33,382 nt of DNA from Paludibacteraceae bacterium (GTDB lineage: Bacteria; Bacteroidota; Bacteroidia; Bacteroidales; Paludibacteraceae): NCBI GenBank assembly GCA_017553575.1, contig JAFZKQ010000090.1, forward strand, positions 1-33,382, given 5' to 3'. The position numbers and the translations under genes are program-made. Position 1 is the first letter of the stretch, and every line of letters begins with the position of its first letter. The notes beneath the pieces were generated by a model. It saw only the letters and a program-made list of their open reading frames with translations, was not told the origin of the DNA and searched no databases. Below, piece by piece: positions 24,617 to 33,382 of this stretch.

Positions 24617-24699
24617 TACAATAATTATAATTACCAACAATATTACGTTTACTTAAAAAAAACAATACTAATTAAAAACGGTATTTAAACCATCGCAAT

Positions 24700-25359
24700 T
24701 TAATCAATCATAGTATTTAAGAATTGATCAAAAGACAAATCTTTAAAGTAATGTTCATAAGATGCATATTTGTAAATAGGTTCTTGTTTAAAATAATCAC
24801 GTTCATTACTTTTAATAATACCGCCCATTTTTTGGATTACATATTTAGAAACACCTATCAGTGTTCCTTCATCCTTTTTACTAAAAGAAAACAAATAAAA
24901 ACACTCTGAAGAAACAAACTTATAAGTTAGGACTGATTCAGAATTCATTATATCCGTATTAGTGATTTGCATCATTACTTCATTCGTTTTTTTTAGACTA
25001 TCTTTTGAGATAGTTTTAAAATAAACATATTCGGTAGACCAATTGTTGTCAATAACCTCTGTGCGGTATAAATATGCTCGATAATTATCAGAATTCACAG
25101 CAGCCAAAATGCAATAATTCCTTTCATAACCTACTACATTTGATAATTCTCCAGATTCCATATCATAAAGTTCATATTCATCATAAATATCATCTTTTGA
25201 CAAATCCAATATAGCGTAACAATCTTGTGTTGAAAGAGGTACACATGTATCAGCAAAATTCACATAATACTTCACTATTGGGAATTTCATATTAATTTCT
25301 TCTGCAGATGCTAACTCAGACAACATTACAAAAAACAATGTAAATAAAATTTTATTCAT
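24700..25359 (-). CDS. Small exported protein, candidate immunity protein
   Basis: 219 residues from ATG 25359 (MNKILFTLFFVMLSELASA, a clear signal peptide). The frame is open further upstream, but this ATG overlaps the stop of the TANFOR/peptidase gene by 8 bases (ATGAATAA) and gives a clean exported product. The mature part is polar and acidic with scattered Cys (ADTC, QDCY, SSECFY) and ends LSFDQFLNTMID. I recognise no family. The DNA is strongly AT-rich (15 of 60 G+C at 24721-24780), matching the 3' third of the upstream gene and unlike the next gene. A small, exported, orphan, AT-rich gene translationally coupled to an AT-rich C-terminal domain is the usual setting of an immunity protein acting in the periplasm. 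That function is inference. Confidence 0.6.
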   Translation of the reverse strand: MNKILFTLFFVMLSELASAEEINMKFPIVKYYVNFADTCVPLSTQDCYAILDLSKDDIYDEYELYDMESGELSNVVGYERNYCILAAVNSDNYRAYLYRTEVIDNNWSTEYVYFKTISKDSLKKTNEVMMQITNTDIMNSESVLTYKFVSSECFYLFSFSKKDEGTLIGVSKYVIQKMGGIIKSNERDYFKQEPIYKYASYEHYFKDLSFDQFLNTMID

Positions 25360-28300
25360 CACATTTAACTTTATTAAAATCATTTTCTTCCACTTTTTGA
25401 ACCAGTTTTGAATCACTCTTTCTTGCAGGACAACTCTCAGTTCCATTTAGATTTTTTCTTACAGTTGTCAAAATATAATACTTACCATGATTCTCTTGAG
25501 ATGTATAATTCTGGTAAGAAGGATTTGAAGAAAGAAAACCATCAGTTACTGAAAATACATTTTCACAATGATCATTATTCCATCTTTTGCCAACCTCGTA
25601 AAATCTATAAAAAACTGTTCCATGATTATCAAATTCTTTACCTTTAATCAAAAGGTAATGCATTGAAGGTCTATCATTTTCATTAAACCAAGGTCTTTCA
25701 ACCCACACTAGTCGTTGTCTATCTTTGTAAAGATGATGAACACCAGTTAAAACAGGATGTCCTTTCGACAATTCATCTTCAATAATATCAATAGCTTGAT
25801 TCAATTTTGTTAAATTAGAAGTTGTACTTTTAAGTATTTTAGAGTTAGAAGGGTATTCATAATCAATAGCGGACGTAGCATCTCCAGGTGCTTGCGGCTT
25901 CAATCCTTTCTGAGAGAGAATACGCTTACAAGTTGGATTACAACATTTATTTGATTCCACTCTGTTGTATAGTTTATAATTTGTACCCTTTTGACAAATA
26001 TATATTAAATTATCATCATCCTTACCCCAAGAGCCATTATTACGAGCTTGGTCCTCAGTAAAACCATTGTAATAACAATTGCAGTCTTTTAAATTATCAC
26101 TCCACTGATTATAATAAGTAAAGTCATCCAGATTATACGCAACCATTCTACCACAATCATTTGTTTGCATTTTTTGTAACAAATACTGAGCCCAATCGCA
26201 AGCTTTTGCTTTACTCAATTTATAACCACCATAAATTTGGATCATAAGTTGCAAATTTTGATCTTCATCATAGAAGAATATCAAAATATAATGTGGATCA
26301 CATTTGGAATATAGAACTACAATATTAGAATTTTTAGAATTTGCTTGATTTAATTTTTCAACTTTATAATTTGTTAAATTGATGTTATCTTTATATACAA
26401 AAATATTTACTAGAATAGAATCTCTGCCTATTAATCCAGAAAAACTCAAACCATTTTGAGAATTAAATCCATTTCCAGGACTAAAAATATCATGACCAAA
26501 ACTTGTATATACAAAGCCCTTTTTTAGGTGTGATAAAGAAGCATTATTATTTTTGATATTTTCTAAAATAGATAAATTGTTTTCGTTCTTTTGTATTAAC
26601 CAAGATGATTTTCCATAAGGAAAATAAGACTTTGCATCAAACGAACTTTTTAACTGCATTTTCAATAATTCACACGCCATAACATTATTGTCATCTAGAT
26701 ATCTTTCAGCTAATGGTGTTTTAGAATAAGAACCAAATAATACATCTTTACAATCATCAGTTGCCTCCCCATCCTCAACATCATCCAAAAGTTTAAAGAC
26801 GTGACCGTTAAATCTCTCCATATTGTTCCATTGGAAGTATTTTGAGAGGTAACGCTCGTCGTTATGAGCCACATAGTCCATTAAGTTTTCTTTAACATCA
26901 CCCTCTGTAACGCCTGCATAGGCGAAGGTGTGTTGCAAACCAAAGAGACCGTGGCACAACTCATGCGCCATGATATCGGACTGTACATTGGCAAAATTAT
27001 CACCAAGGAAGATAAATCCTACCGAGTTTGAGCGTGGCATATAGCCCTGCAAGCCCTCTTTCTGCGCCTGTGTCAGCAGGAAGAGGCAGGCCTGGTACTC
27101 GTCACGCTTGCCGACTTTCAAACCGTATGCCTTGCGCAAAGCCTTCATCTCTTCGGTTTCCTTGGTCCACTCGCTATTGTCCTCGCTAACATTAAAGCCG
27201 GTATTAGTGTCAATGTCCTTATATTCGAAGGCCCCGTCCACCACAAGTTCAAACTGTCTACCCAAAGGCGCAAAACGCTGATTGATGATGTCGTTCGCAG
27301 CAGAGACTTTTGCCTTCAAATCGTCGATATTCAGATTATTATTGGTGGCATTCTGAACCACAGGCACCAACATCACCTTTATTTTCTTCGACGAGAGCAT
27401 GTAAATCTGTGCGCTACCGTAGGTTACGGCTTCACATTCCTTACAATCGTTGCTGTTCTTGTTCGAATCGTTGTCGCTGCTGGCAGAGTTGCCGTTGGTT
27501 CCAGCATTTGTATCTGTATTGGTGGCGTTGCCGTCTTTACTGTCACTATTGTTGCCGTCAGAACAATCTTTCTTCTTAGCCTTCGAACGTGCCACAATCT
27601 GCAAAGACCTGGTAGGCTGACCACCATAAATCCTCACCTTGAAATATCCATTTTCATAGCTTTTCTCAAGCAAGGCAAGGCTATTTTGTGAAATCAAATA
27701 GAATTCAACATCATCTGGATCAACACTTCCTCCTTCGAAATAAGCCTTGATATACTTCGTCTCTCCCTGCACCATCGAAATCCATGGTTGGATGTAATCA
27801 CTACCTGATGAGACATAACCATTAAGGATATTCTCGGCAGTAAACGGCTTGGCCTCCTTATCTATATATGGGCTATAGCCATCATTAAGGGTAGCGTCCA
27901 CATCGAAACGCAAATAGATGCCAGCATCATTAAGTGCGCCCCTATATTGAAGTGGGCAATACTCTCTTTTGTTCAAACACTTTGCCACTTTTTCAGGGGT
28001 TCCCCCACCCATAGGCACGGCATAAAGATCGCCAGTCGATTTCTCATGAACAATTTGTCCATTAAAAACGTCACCCTTGATATCTTCTTTCTTATCCACC
28101 TCTTTTGTATAGACTTCCCTTTGCTTTGCAGCCGCATCCGAGCCTGCTTTGAAATCTACTAGTTCGTTCAAATCAAAATAGAGATTGGTAGCCGGATCAG
28201 ACACCACCTTGATTTCACCCTCACAAAGGTAACCATCGCTATTGATCTTAATTTTTTCGAATTCGACATTAAGACCAGTCAATGGCATAACATCAGGAAC

Positions 28301-29782
28301 CATGTTTTTCAACCAAGCAGGAGTGATAATACCAGCGCCCGTAAAGGCATCACCTTCCAATTTGGTCGTTTGATCCACCAAAATCACTTGGTGGCCGTCA
28401 TTAGCGAAGAAATATTTAGGTACTGTTGTTAGCAACTCCTCACAAGGACGGTGTTCCAAATCAACACCGCAACCGTCATCCTCATTTTTAGATGAAGAGG
28501 ATGCATTTGGCGATGCTAACTTGAATGAGATTTCATTACTCTTCAATCCTATGGCACCATCTTTTACAACAGGACGCACAAAGCAGAAGTACTCCACTCC
28601 TTTCTCCAATACCGAAGAGTTAAGATTGTCTGTCCATATATCCCCTTCCTTAAATTGATTACAAATGGAAGTCATATTCTTCACCTCAGACGCATCATCT
28701 GGATTTCCTCCCGCCTTATAACAGTATATCTTAAAACCACAGATTAATTCATTGTCTTTGTTTGACTTCAACTCCCATTTAGGAGTAACGACATCACCCT
28801 CAACCTTGACTTCATCAAGTTCTATTCTGACTTTCGTTTTTGCTTTATTTTTCGCTTTTGAATCATCAAAATCTATCTTTGGCTCCTCCTGATGACAATT
28901 ACCGATAGAGAAACTATAGGTTTGGCTTTTACCATTATTTTTATAGGCATTCTGCCCATGAATACCATCCGCAACAGACTTGGTCTGAACATACCAATAA
29001 TAGGTATTACCTACTTCGAATTTTCCAGAAGAGTTGTTTATCAAAACAAAATTGTTATTATAAACATTCTGATTATAAACTTCCATTGAACTTGGGGCAT
29101 CTTGAGTAGAGAACATGTTACCCGTGAATTTCATATCGGTACCATTCTTCTCCTTGATATGCAACTCATAAGAGCGATTCTGAGGGCCTATGGCAATAGG
29201 ATCAATCCATTGGAACAAAAACGTTTGCGGCAACTCGCTCTTCTCATAACACTTTCCATCCTCAGGAAACACACCTACAGGAGGTTCTGCCTGCGTCAAA
29301 TAACAATAAACCGAGAAGGGTTCACTTAACGGCATCTTACCATTGTTTTTGTCAAAGAGTTGGTATTCAAATTCATACGAGCCCTCCTCCAAACAATAGC
29401 CATTATCGAAAAAACCACTAGCGCCACCAGTAACGGTATAATTATTCCTATCACTAAACAGGTCTCTTAACGAGATATCATTAACAATCTGTGCTTGACT
29501 AAAACGCCTCTTCAAAGGACCTTTAGACTCTAATACGACACGTCCGCCTTGCTTAATTTTTACGGAAATAGAATACTCCAACGAAGCATCGTAACGACTC
29601 ATATCTCTCACGATAACCTTTAATTGCACCCTTCCATTCGAGAAATAATCGCCCATGCAATTCGTGTATGGAGGCAACATTGCAGCACTTAACTGGATAG
29701 GATAAACCGAAGCTTGCGAAAAAGCAGATAAGCTTACGCAGAGAAAAAGCACTGATAATAAATATCTTTTAATCGTGTTCAT
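25352..29782 (-). CDS. TANFOR-domain/metallopeptidase protein with C39-like C-terminus, candidate polymorphic toxin
   Basis: 1476 residues. A signal peptide (1-24) leads a TANFOR-type region (about 26-290): YPIQLSAAMLPPY, VKIKQGG, LEEGSYEFEYQLFD, LFQWIDP and a YYWYVQTKS segment. FN3/Ig-like segments and a Ser/Asp/Asn-rich linker (about 738-782) follow. A zinc metallopeptidase domain (about 800-1000) has HELCH (H940, E941, H944), a third His at 951 and NLMDY (966-970) like a Met-turn. From about residue 1005 the DNA becomes strongly AT-rich. The C-terminal part (about 1270-1420) resembles peptidase C39: CNPTCKRIL with C1281, KGHPVLTGVHH, MHYLLIKG with H1375 and RFYEVG with E1396. The stop overlaps the next gene. 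Constant export and protease parts plus a composition-shifted tip suggest a toxin. No T9SS sorting domain is seen at the C-terminus. Confidence 0.8.
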   Translation of the reverse strand: MNTIKRYLLSVLFLCVSLSAFSQASVYPIQLSAAMLPPYTNCMGDYFSNGRVQLKVIVRDMSRYDASLEYSISVKIKQGGRVVLESKGPLKRRFSQAQIVNDISLRDLFSDRNNYTVTGGASGFFDNGYCLEEGSYEFEYQLFDKNNGKMPLSEPFSVYCYLTQAEPPVGVFPEDGKCYEKSELPQTFLFQWIDPIAIGPQNRSYELHIKEKNGTDMKFTGNMFSTQDAPSSMEVYNQNVYNNNFVLINNSSGKFEVGNTYYWYVQTKSVADGIHGQNAYKNNGKSQTYSFSIGNCHQEEPKIDFDDSKAKNKAKTKVRIELDEVKVEGDVVTPKWELKSNKDNELICGFKIYCYKAGGNPDDASEVKNMTSICNQFKEGDIWTDNLNSSVLEKGVEYFCFVRPVVKDGAIGLKSNEISFKLASPNASSSSKNEDDGCGVDLEHRPCEELLTTVPKYFFANDGHQVILVDQTTKLEGDAFTGAGIITPAWLKNMVPDVMPLTGLNVEFEKIKINSDGYLCEGEIKVVSDPATNLYFDLNELVDFKAGSDAAAKQREVYTKEVDKKEDIKGDVFNGQIVHEKSTGDLYAVPMGGGTPEKVAKCLNKREYCPLQYRGALNDAGIYLRFDVDATLNDGYSPYIDKEAKPFTAENILNGYVSSGSDYIQPWISMVQGETKYIKAYFEGGSVDPDDVEFYLISQNSLALLEKSYENGYFKVRIYGGQPTRSLQIVARSKAKKKDCSDGNNSDSKDGNATNTDTNAGTNGNSASSDNDSNKNSNDCKECEAVTYGSAQIYMLSSKKIKVMLVPVVQNATNNNLNIDDLKAKVSAANDIINQRFAPLGRQFELVVDGAFEYKDIDTNTGFNVSEDNSEWTKETEEMKALRKAYGLKVGKRDEYQACLFLLTQAQKEGLQGYMPRSNSVGFIFLGDNFANVQSDIMAHELCHGLFGLQHTFAYAGVTEGDVKENLMDYVAHNDERYLSKYFQWNNMERFNGHVFKLLDDVEDGEATDDCKDVLFGSYSKTPLAERYLDDNNVMACELLKMQLKSSFDAKSYFPYGKSSWLIQKNENNLSILENIKNNNASLSHLKKGFVYTSFGHDIFSPGNGFNSQNGLSFSGLIGRDSILVNIFVYKDNINLTNYKVEKLNQANSKNSNIVVLYSKCDPHYILIFFYDEDQNLQLMIQIYGGYKLSKAKACDWAQYLLQKMQTNDCGRMVAYNLDDFTYYNQWSDNLKDCNCYYNGFTEDQARNNGSWGKDDDNLIYICQKGTNYKLYNRVESNKCCNPTCKRILSQKGLKPQAPGDATSAIDYEYPSNSKILKSTTSNLTKLNQAIDIIEDELSKGHPVLTGVHHLYKDRQRLVWVERPWFNENDRPSMHYLLIKGKEFDNHGTVFYRFYEVGKRWNNDHCENVFSVTDGFLSSNPSYQNYTSQENHGKYYILTTVRKNLNGTESCPARKSDSKLVQKVEENDFNKVKCDE

Positions 29783-29812
29783 ATTTCGAGATGAATGTTA
29801 TCTTTCAAAAAT

Positions 29813-31543
29813 TTAAAAAGTTACAGAATAATTCAGTGTGGCCAAGAACTCAAAATCGTTTTTTGTCTTTGCTTCACTTTTCAGCCAATTGGTCAAGCCG
29901 AGAGAGGCCGTAACCGTATGTTTGCCCAACTTCTCGTCAATCTGCTTTAGGGAATAATTCGCATTAATACCACTGTTCAACAAAGAACTATATAACTGAC
30001 CATTTAGATTGTTCACATTGTAGGCAATCTGCCCTGAGACGGAGAATGCGCCAGACTTATCGCTCCAACCCGCATTCAAACCTGGTCCCCAGTAAAGAGT
30101 CTCAATAGATGACGCATCGGCTCTGTTCGCACTGAAAAAAGAGCCCCACGAAATACGAGTCGGTATAAACACTTGTGAGAAGTTAAGACTTCCTCCCATA
30201 ATGGTTTGCTCCGAAAAAGAGGTGTTGCCTGCCTCCTGATTTCCATAATTGTAATTGCCAGAGAGCGACACCGACTGTGTCCTCAACGTATCGCCCCATG
30301 CATAGGAGACCAATCCAGTCCATGTCTGATTAACCTGATAATAATTAAGCGTATCGAGTTGATCGACATAATAAGGGTAAGCCGTCTTTTTATATTTGGT
30401 GTAGTTCGTGAAATTGGAATAAGACAATGACGTTGTCCAATGCTTTCCATCGCTAAAAGAACCCGTCAACGAGCCTACTACCCTTCTGTTATCGTTTGAC
30501 TTTAGATTGTTGAGGTTATTGAACTCAAAACCCAACTTACCATTAAAATTCAATTTGCCACTAAGAAATTTGACATAAGGAGCAATGGTATAGTCTTCCT
30601 TGTCATCGGTGAAATAATAGCCACCAAGTGTTTGATAATAAGGAGAAATACGCTCGTAGCACAACGAAAGTCCCCAAACCTTGCCTGCATAACCCGCAGA
30701 CGCATTTAAAGCATCCACAAAACGGTCGTTGCCCTTTCGGTTGAATAGTTTGTCAAGGAAAGTAGAACCTGCAGCTGGAGCGCCTTCGGCAGTACGAATT
30801 TCTGAATTATAGAGCGAAAACGCATACTCCGCCTGAATGAAGAAGTCTTTCAAAAACGACTGACGGATATAGCCACTAATTGCCGTATTCTCTTTCGGGT
30901 GCAAATCAGCTTCATCAGGAACAGCATATTCCAACGAATTGACATCATCCTTGGCATGAAAGAAAGTTGCATTGACCGATGTTCCGCTTCCGTTCCACCC
31001 CACTTTGGCACTATAACCCATGCGCTTATAAGAGACGTCATTGATGTTCTCAATCAACGGATCATACTCAATTGCCTTCAAGAAACGACCATACATTGCA
31101 CCAAAGTACCAATTACGAGGAGTCAGCTCCACACCCACACCAGTAAAGTCATGGCCTGCCAAAGTATAAGGCGAGAAAGTCATGCTGGCACTACCGAGGT
31201 AGAGTCGCACCCACTTGTATTTAGGCGCAATCTGGAATCGGTTGAACGGCTGGGTGTATTCCTTACTCGTATTGCTAAGCGCAAAACTAAAAGGCATGTC
31301 AACACCCATATAATTGAGATTAAGAGAACCACAAAGCGTATAGACATAAGGGTCACGCTTAATCAGGCTATCGCTACCCGCATAAAAAGTATTGTTAAAA
31401 CTCAATCCTCCACTTGCCGTCAACTTCTTTTTGTAGTCGATATTATCGGGGGAGATTTCTACTGCATTTATATTCGAAACAAATGCTAACGATGTAATGC
31501 ACAAGATGAGTTTGATGAATATTCGCATTTTCTTACTTAGCAT
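29813..31543 (-). CDS. Outer-membrane beta-barrel protein
   Basis: 576 residues from ATG 31543, which overlaps the upstream stop by 11 bases; ATG 31528 (MRIFIKLILCITSLAFVSNI) is an equally good start giving a cleaner signal peptide. The mature part alternates aromatic-rich strands and polar turns throughout, for example 'SMTFSPYTLAGHDFTGVGVELTPRNWYFGAMYGRFLKAIEYDP' in pieces around residues 115-160. It ends in NYSVTF with the terminal Phe typical of outer-membrane barrels. No TonB box or plug was seen, so it is probably not a TonB-dependent transporter. Position between the SprB-repeat and TANFOR genes suggests it anchors or passes one of these proteins at the outer membrane (inference). Confidence 0.82.
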   Translation of the reverse strand: MLSKKMRIFIKLILCITSLAFVSNINAVEISPDNIDYKKKLTASGGLSFNNTFYAGSDSLIKRDPYVYTLCGSLNLNYMGVDMPFSFALSNTSKEYTQPFNRFQIAPKYKWVRLYLGSASMTFSPYTLAGHDFTGVGVELTPRNWYFGAMYGRFLKAIEYDPLIENINDVSYKRMGYSAKVGWNGSGTSVNATFFHAKDDVNSLEYAVPDEADLHPKENTAISGYIRQSFLKDFFIQAEYAFSLYNSEIRTAEGAPAAGSTFLDKLFNRKGNDRFVDALNASAGYAGKVWGLSLCYERISPYYQTLGGYYFTDDKEDYTIAPYVKFLSGKLNFNGKLGFEFNNLNNLKSNDNRRVVGSLTGSFSDGKHWTTSLSYSNFTNYTKYKKTAYPYYVDQLDTLNYYQVNQTWTGLVSYAWGDTLRTQSVSLSGNYNYGNQEAGNTSFSEQTIMGGSLNFSQVFIPTRISWGSFFSANRADASSIETLYWGPGLNAGWSDKSGAFSVSGQIAYNVNNLNGQLYSSLLNSGINANYSLKQIDEKLGKHTVTASLGLTNWLKSEAKTKNDFEFLATLNYSVTF

Positions 31544-33382
31544 TTCTCAAAACTTTAATCGCAGCAGCATTGCTGTCAGTGAACACTTTAATAATAACAT
31601 TTTCTGTAATATCAGACACTTCAAAAGAGTAAGTGTAGTAATTAACTATTTCTTTATTGCCATTGACAACTATAATACCTCCCTTTTCTTCCTTTTCTTC
31701 CCCTTCATCTGCGTCAGGAGTCTCTTCCGCATCTGAATCTTGGCTCTCTTCCTTCAAATCGTTATCTGGAGTGACAACGTAAGATTGACCATACCTATCA
31801 GTAACATGCCAATCTTCAGCATTCAACTTGTAAGATTGCACTTGGGATTTGACTGAACCGTTCATGCCATAGACTACGTAGTTGAAACTAGAAGGATCTT
31901 CCATGGTAACCGACAGAATCGCCTTTCCATTCTGATCTGCTCCAGTGCAAGCCAAATGGATACTGTTCATGAACTTAGGATTAGGGTACGGATCAACGCC
32001 ATCGAGATTGAGAGCCAACGAATTGTGTTCAGTAATCACGTCACAACCTGCCACATAAGCGATCACACGAATCGTAAAGCCCAATTGGACTCCCTTTTGC
32101 CCGTTATTTTTATTCTTCTCGCGCAAATAGTCAACCAAGTTGAAATCCGATAAAGATGCTGGATTTCTGAACTTAACGAAAGCCATACGTTTCAACTCCT
32201 CAGTAGGAACAAGCAAGTCGAATCCATCTGATATCTTATACCGATTCTTCATATCTTCCGAAAGATTCAGATAATCTTTTTGTGCCTCAAGAGGAATGCC
32301 CCATGACGGACCTTCATAAGATTTTGATGTCCAATTAGGTTTCTTCTTAGAATCCTTAATACCATAAACATACAGGTCATTCGATACCATGACGCCCTCA
32401 AATTTTTCAGCATCGTCCTCGTCGTCCATGACAATCAAAACCTTCATGCTATCATACTGAGCAATAGGAGTATTCATAACACTATAGTCTGTCTGGTCTT
32501 CAACTACCAATACATTTCCGAAGTCGTGCCATGTACTGATCAATTGGTCTTGCACAACATCATCCCAATTTAATAATCCATTAGGATCAGTGCTTGCACT
32601 AGACGCCACACATCCATTCGCATCTTGGACCTGCATCACATGAGAACCGCTACCCACAGGAATATGGTCATTTGAATGAAACTCATCCATATAGAACTTC
32701 TTGTAATCAAGATAAGTTGTCAAATCCTCACCTTCAGGGGTTTGAGGGTATTTATTCAAACCTTCATCAGAAATGTAATCATCTCCCGTGACTTTTTCAA
32801 CCTTATATAAGTAAGGTGCCACACCGCCTGTGGTTGATTTAGCATATATACGAGTAGAACCGTCATGACAAACATAACTTGCATCAGCCTCAATCTTCAA
32901 CTTAGTAGGCTGATAGATGTCAAACTCGGTAGAAAACTCACAATTCTGATTATCTACCACAGTAATGACATGTTTATGGTTTTTGTCTATATCCTTACCC
33001 TCGAAGTTCATCGTAGCCAACAAATCATCCAATCTGAAAGAATAAGAGGTCTTCTCATAAATTCTGAGTCTTTTACCCATTTCATCATTTAGTTGTTCAA
33101 ATGTAGGCTCTACGTCATACAATTTTTTCAATGAATCTTTTACAACTTTCATAAGGAGTTCCGCATCAAATGCCAATTTCAATTGGTTGAAGACATCAGC
33201 ATTTTTCAAGAGATAAGACAAACTCTTATCTTGCACAACTGTATCCCTGGTTATAATCTCATTATTATATGCATCCCTCACTGGGTCATTCTTCTTTATT
33301 GTTCTCATTACAATAGGAGTTGTGGCTGGAAGTTCGTTTCCATCAAGCAACATCTTAGTATAGAACTCATGACCACCATAAA
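31533..33382 (-). CDS. SprB-repeat surface protein, C-terminal part (5' end outside window)
   Basis: The frame is open to the window edge (YGGHEFYTK precedes the ATG at 33353), so about 615 C-terminal residues are visible. An SprB-type repeat is present: 'YVCHDGSTRIYAKSTTGGVAPYLYKVEKV' and 'GSGSHVMQVQDANGCVA' in sequence, the 'GG.PPY.Y ... V.V.D.NGC' pattern of the gliding adhesin SprB. About 400 residues of unassigned sequence follow, then a highly acidic linker (EESQDSDAEETPDADEGEEK) near the end and a short beta-type tail (IIKVFTDSNAAAIKVLRNAK). Such proteins are long, T9SS-exported and surface exposed. The last bases contain the start of the beta-barrel gene, so the two are translationally coupled. 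It is the first visible gene of the locus; more genes may lie beyond. Confidence 0.78.
   Translation of the reverse strand, partial: YGGHEFYTKMLLDGNELPATTPIVMRTIKKNDPVRDAYNNEIITRDTVVQDKSLSYLLKNADVFNQLKLAFDAELLMKVVKDSLKKLYDVEPTFEQLNDEMGKRLRIYEKTSYSFRLDDLLATMNFEGKDIDKNHKHVITVVDNQNCEFSTEFDIYQPTKLKIEADASYVCHDGSTRIYAKSTTGGVAPYLYKVEKVTGDDYISDEGLNKYPQTPEGEDLTTYLDYKKFYMDEFHSNDHIPVGSGSHVMQVQDANGCVASSASTDPNGLLNWDDVVQDQLISTWHDFGNVLVVEDQTDYSVMNTPIAQYDSMKVLIVMDDEDDAEKFEGVMVSNDLYVYGIKDSKKKPNWTSKSYEGPSWGIPLEAQKDYLNLSEDMKNRYKISDGFDLLVPTEELKRMAFVKFRNPASLSDFNLVDYLREKNKNNGQKGVQLGFTIRVIAYVAGCDVITEHNSLALNLDGVDPYPNPKFMNSIHLACTGADQNGKAILSVTMEDPSSFNYVVYGMNGSVKSQVQSYKLNAEDWHVTDRYGQSYVVTPDNDLKEESQDSDAEETPDADEGEEKEEKGGIIVVNGNKEIVNYYTYSFEVSDITENVIIKVFTDSNAAAIKVLRNAK

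Noticed and set aside
27424-27627. Repeat-like Ser/Asp/Asn codons suggesting a tandem repeat or CRISPR-like array
   Set aside because: This is the low-complexity linker of the TANFOR protein; there are no regular repeat-spacer units.

Overview
The window looks like a chromosomal segment of a Bacteroidota bacterium, most likely order Bacteroidales. The evidence is the TAnnTTTG promoter boxes typical of this phylum, secreted proteins with type IX secretion (T9SS) style C-terminal sorting domains, an SprB-type repeat, a TANFOR domain, and the paralogue types of the housekeeping genes. No rRNA, tRNA, CRISPR array or intact insertion sequence was seen.

Left part (1-2224): the C-terminal piece of a secreted surface protein, then about 500 bp with hairpins and a perfect 28-bp palindrome. 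On the minus strand follows a decayed toxin-antitoxin pair: an intact 67-aa partner gene and a zeta-toxin-like P-loop gene that is truncated and frameshifted. Middle part (2225-18334): mutS2; a plus-strand NAD-salvage group (nicotinamidase-like hydrolase, macro-domain protein, pncB); a convergent minus-strand run of an AsmA-like/GT51 transglycosylase fusion, a cytoplasmic GH13 enzyme and the bifunctional NAD(P)HX repair enzyme nnr; a T9SS-type secreted protein; and the run ABC-F ATPase, rlmB, RluA-type pseudouridine synthase. Terminators or promoter boxes separate most of these units.

Right part (18492-33382): a minus-strand, tightly packed locus of seven secreted or envelope proteins whose genes overlap or nearly touch. 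In transcription order they are an SprB-repeat protein (running out of the window), an outer-membrane beta-barrel, a 1476-aa TANFOR/metallopeptidase protein, a 219-aa exported protein, a 97-aa exported protein, a 1245-aa exported protein and an FN3-repeat protein. The most striking signal is inside it. Just after the metallopeptidase domain of the 1476-aa protein, base composition collapses to strongly AT-rich and stays so through the rest of that gene and the overlapping small exported gene, then returns to normal. The swapped-in C-terminus carries a peptidase C39-like (papain-fold) Cys/His signature. This is the architecture of a polymorphic toxin (constant export/processing part plus exchangeable toxin tip) followed by its immunity gene, here on a TANFOR/T9SS-type surface locus. 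I propose this as the candidate undescribed system. Everything about its function is inference from sequence.
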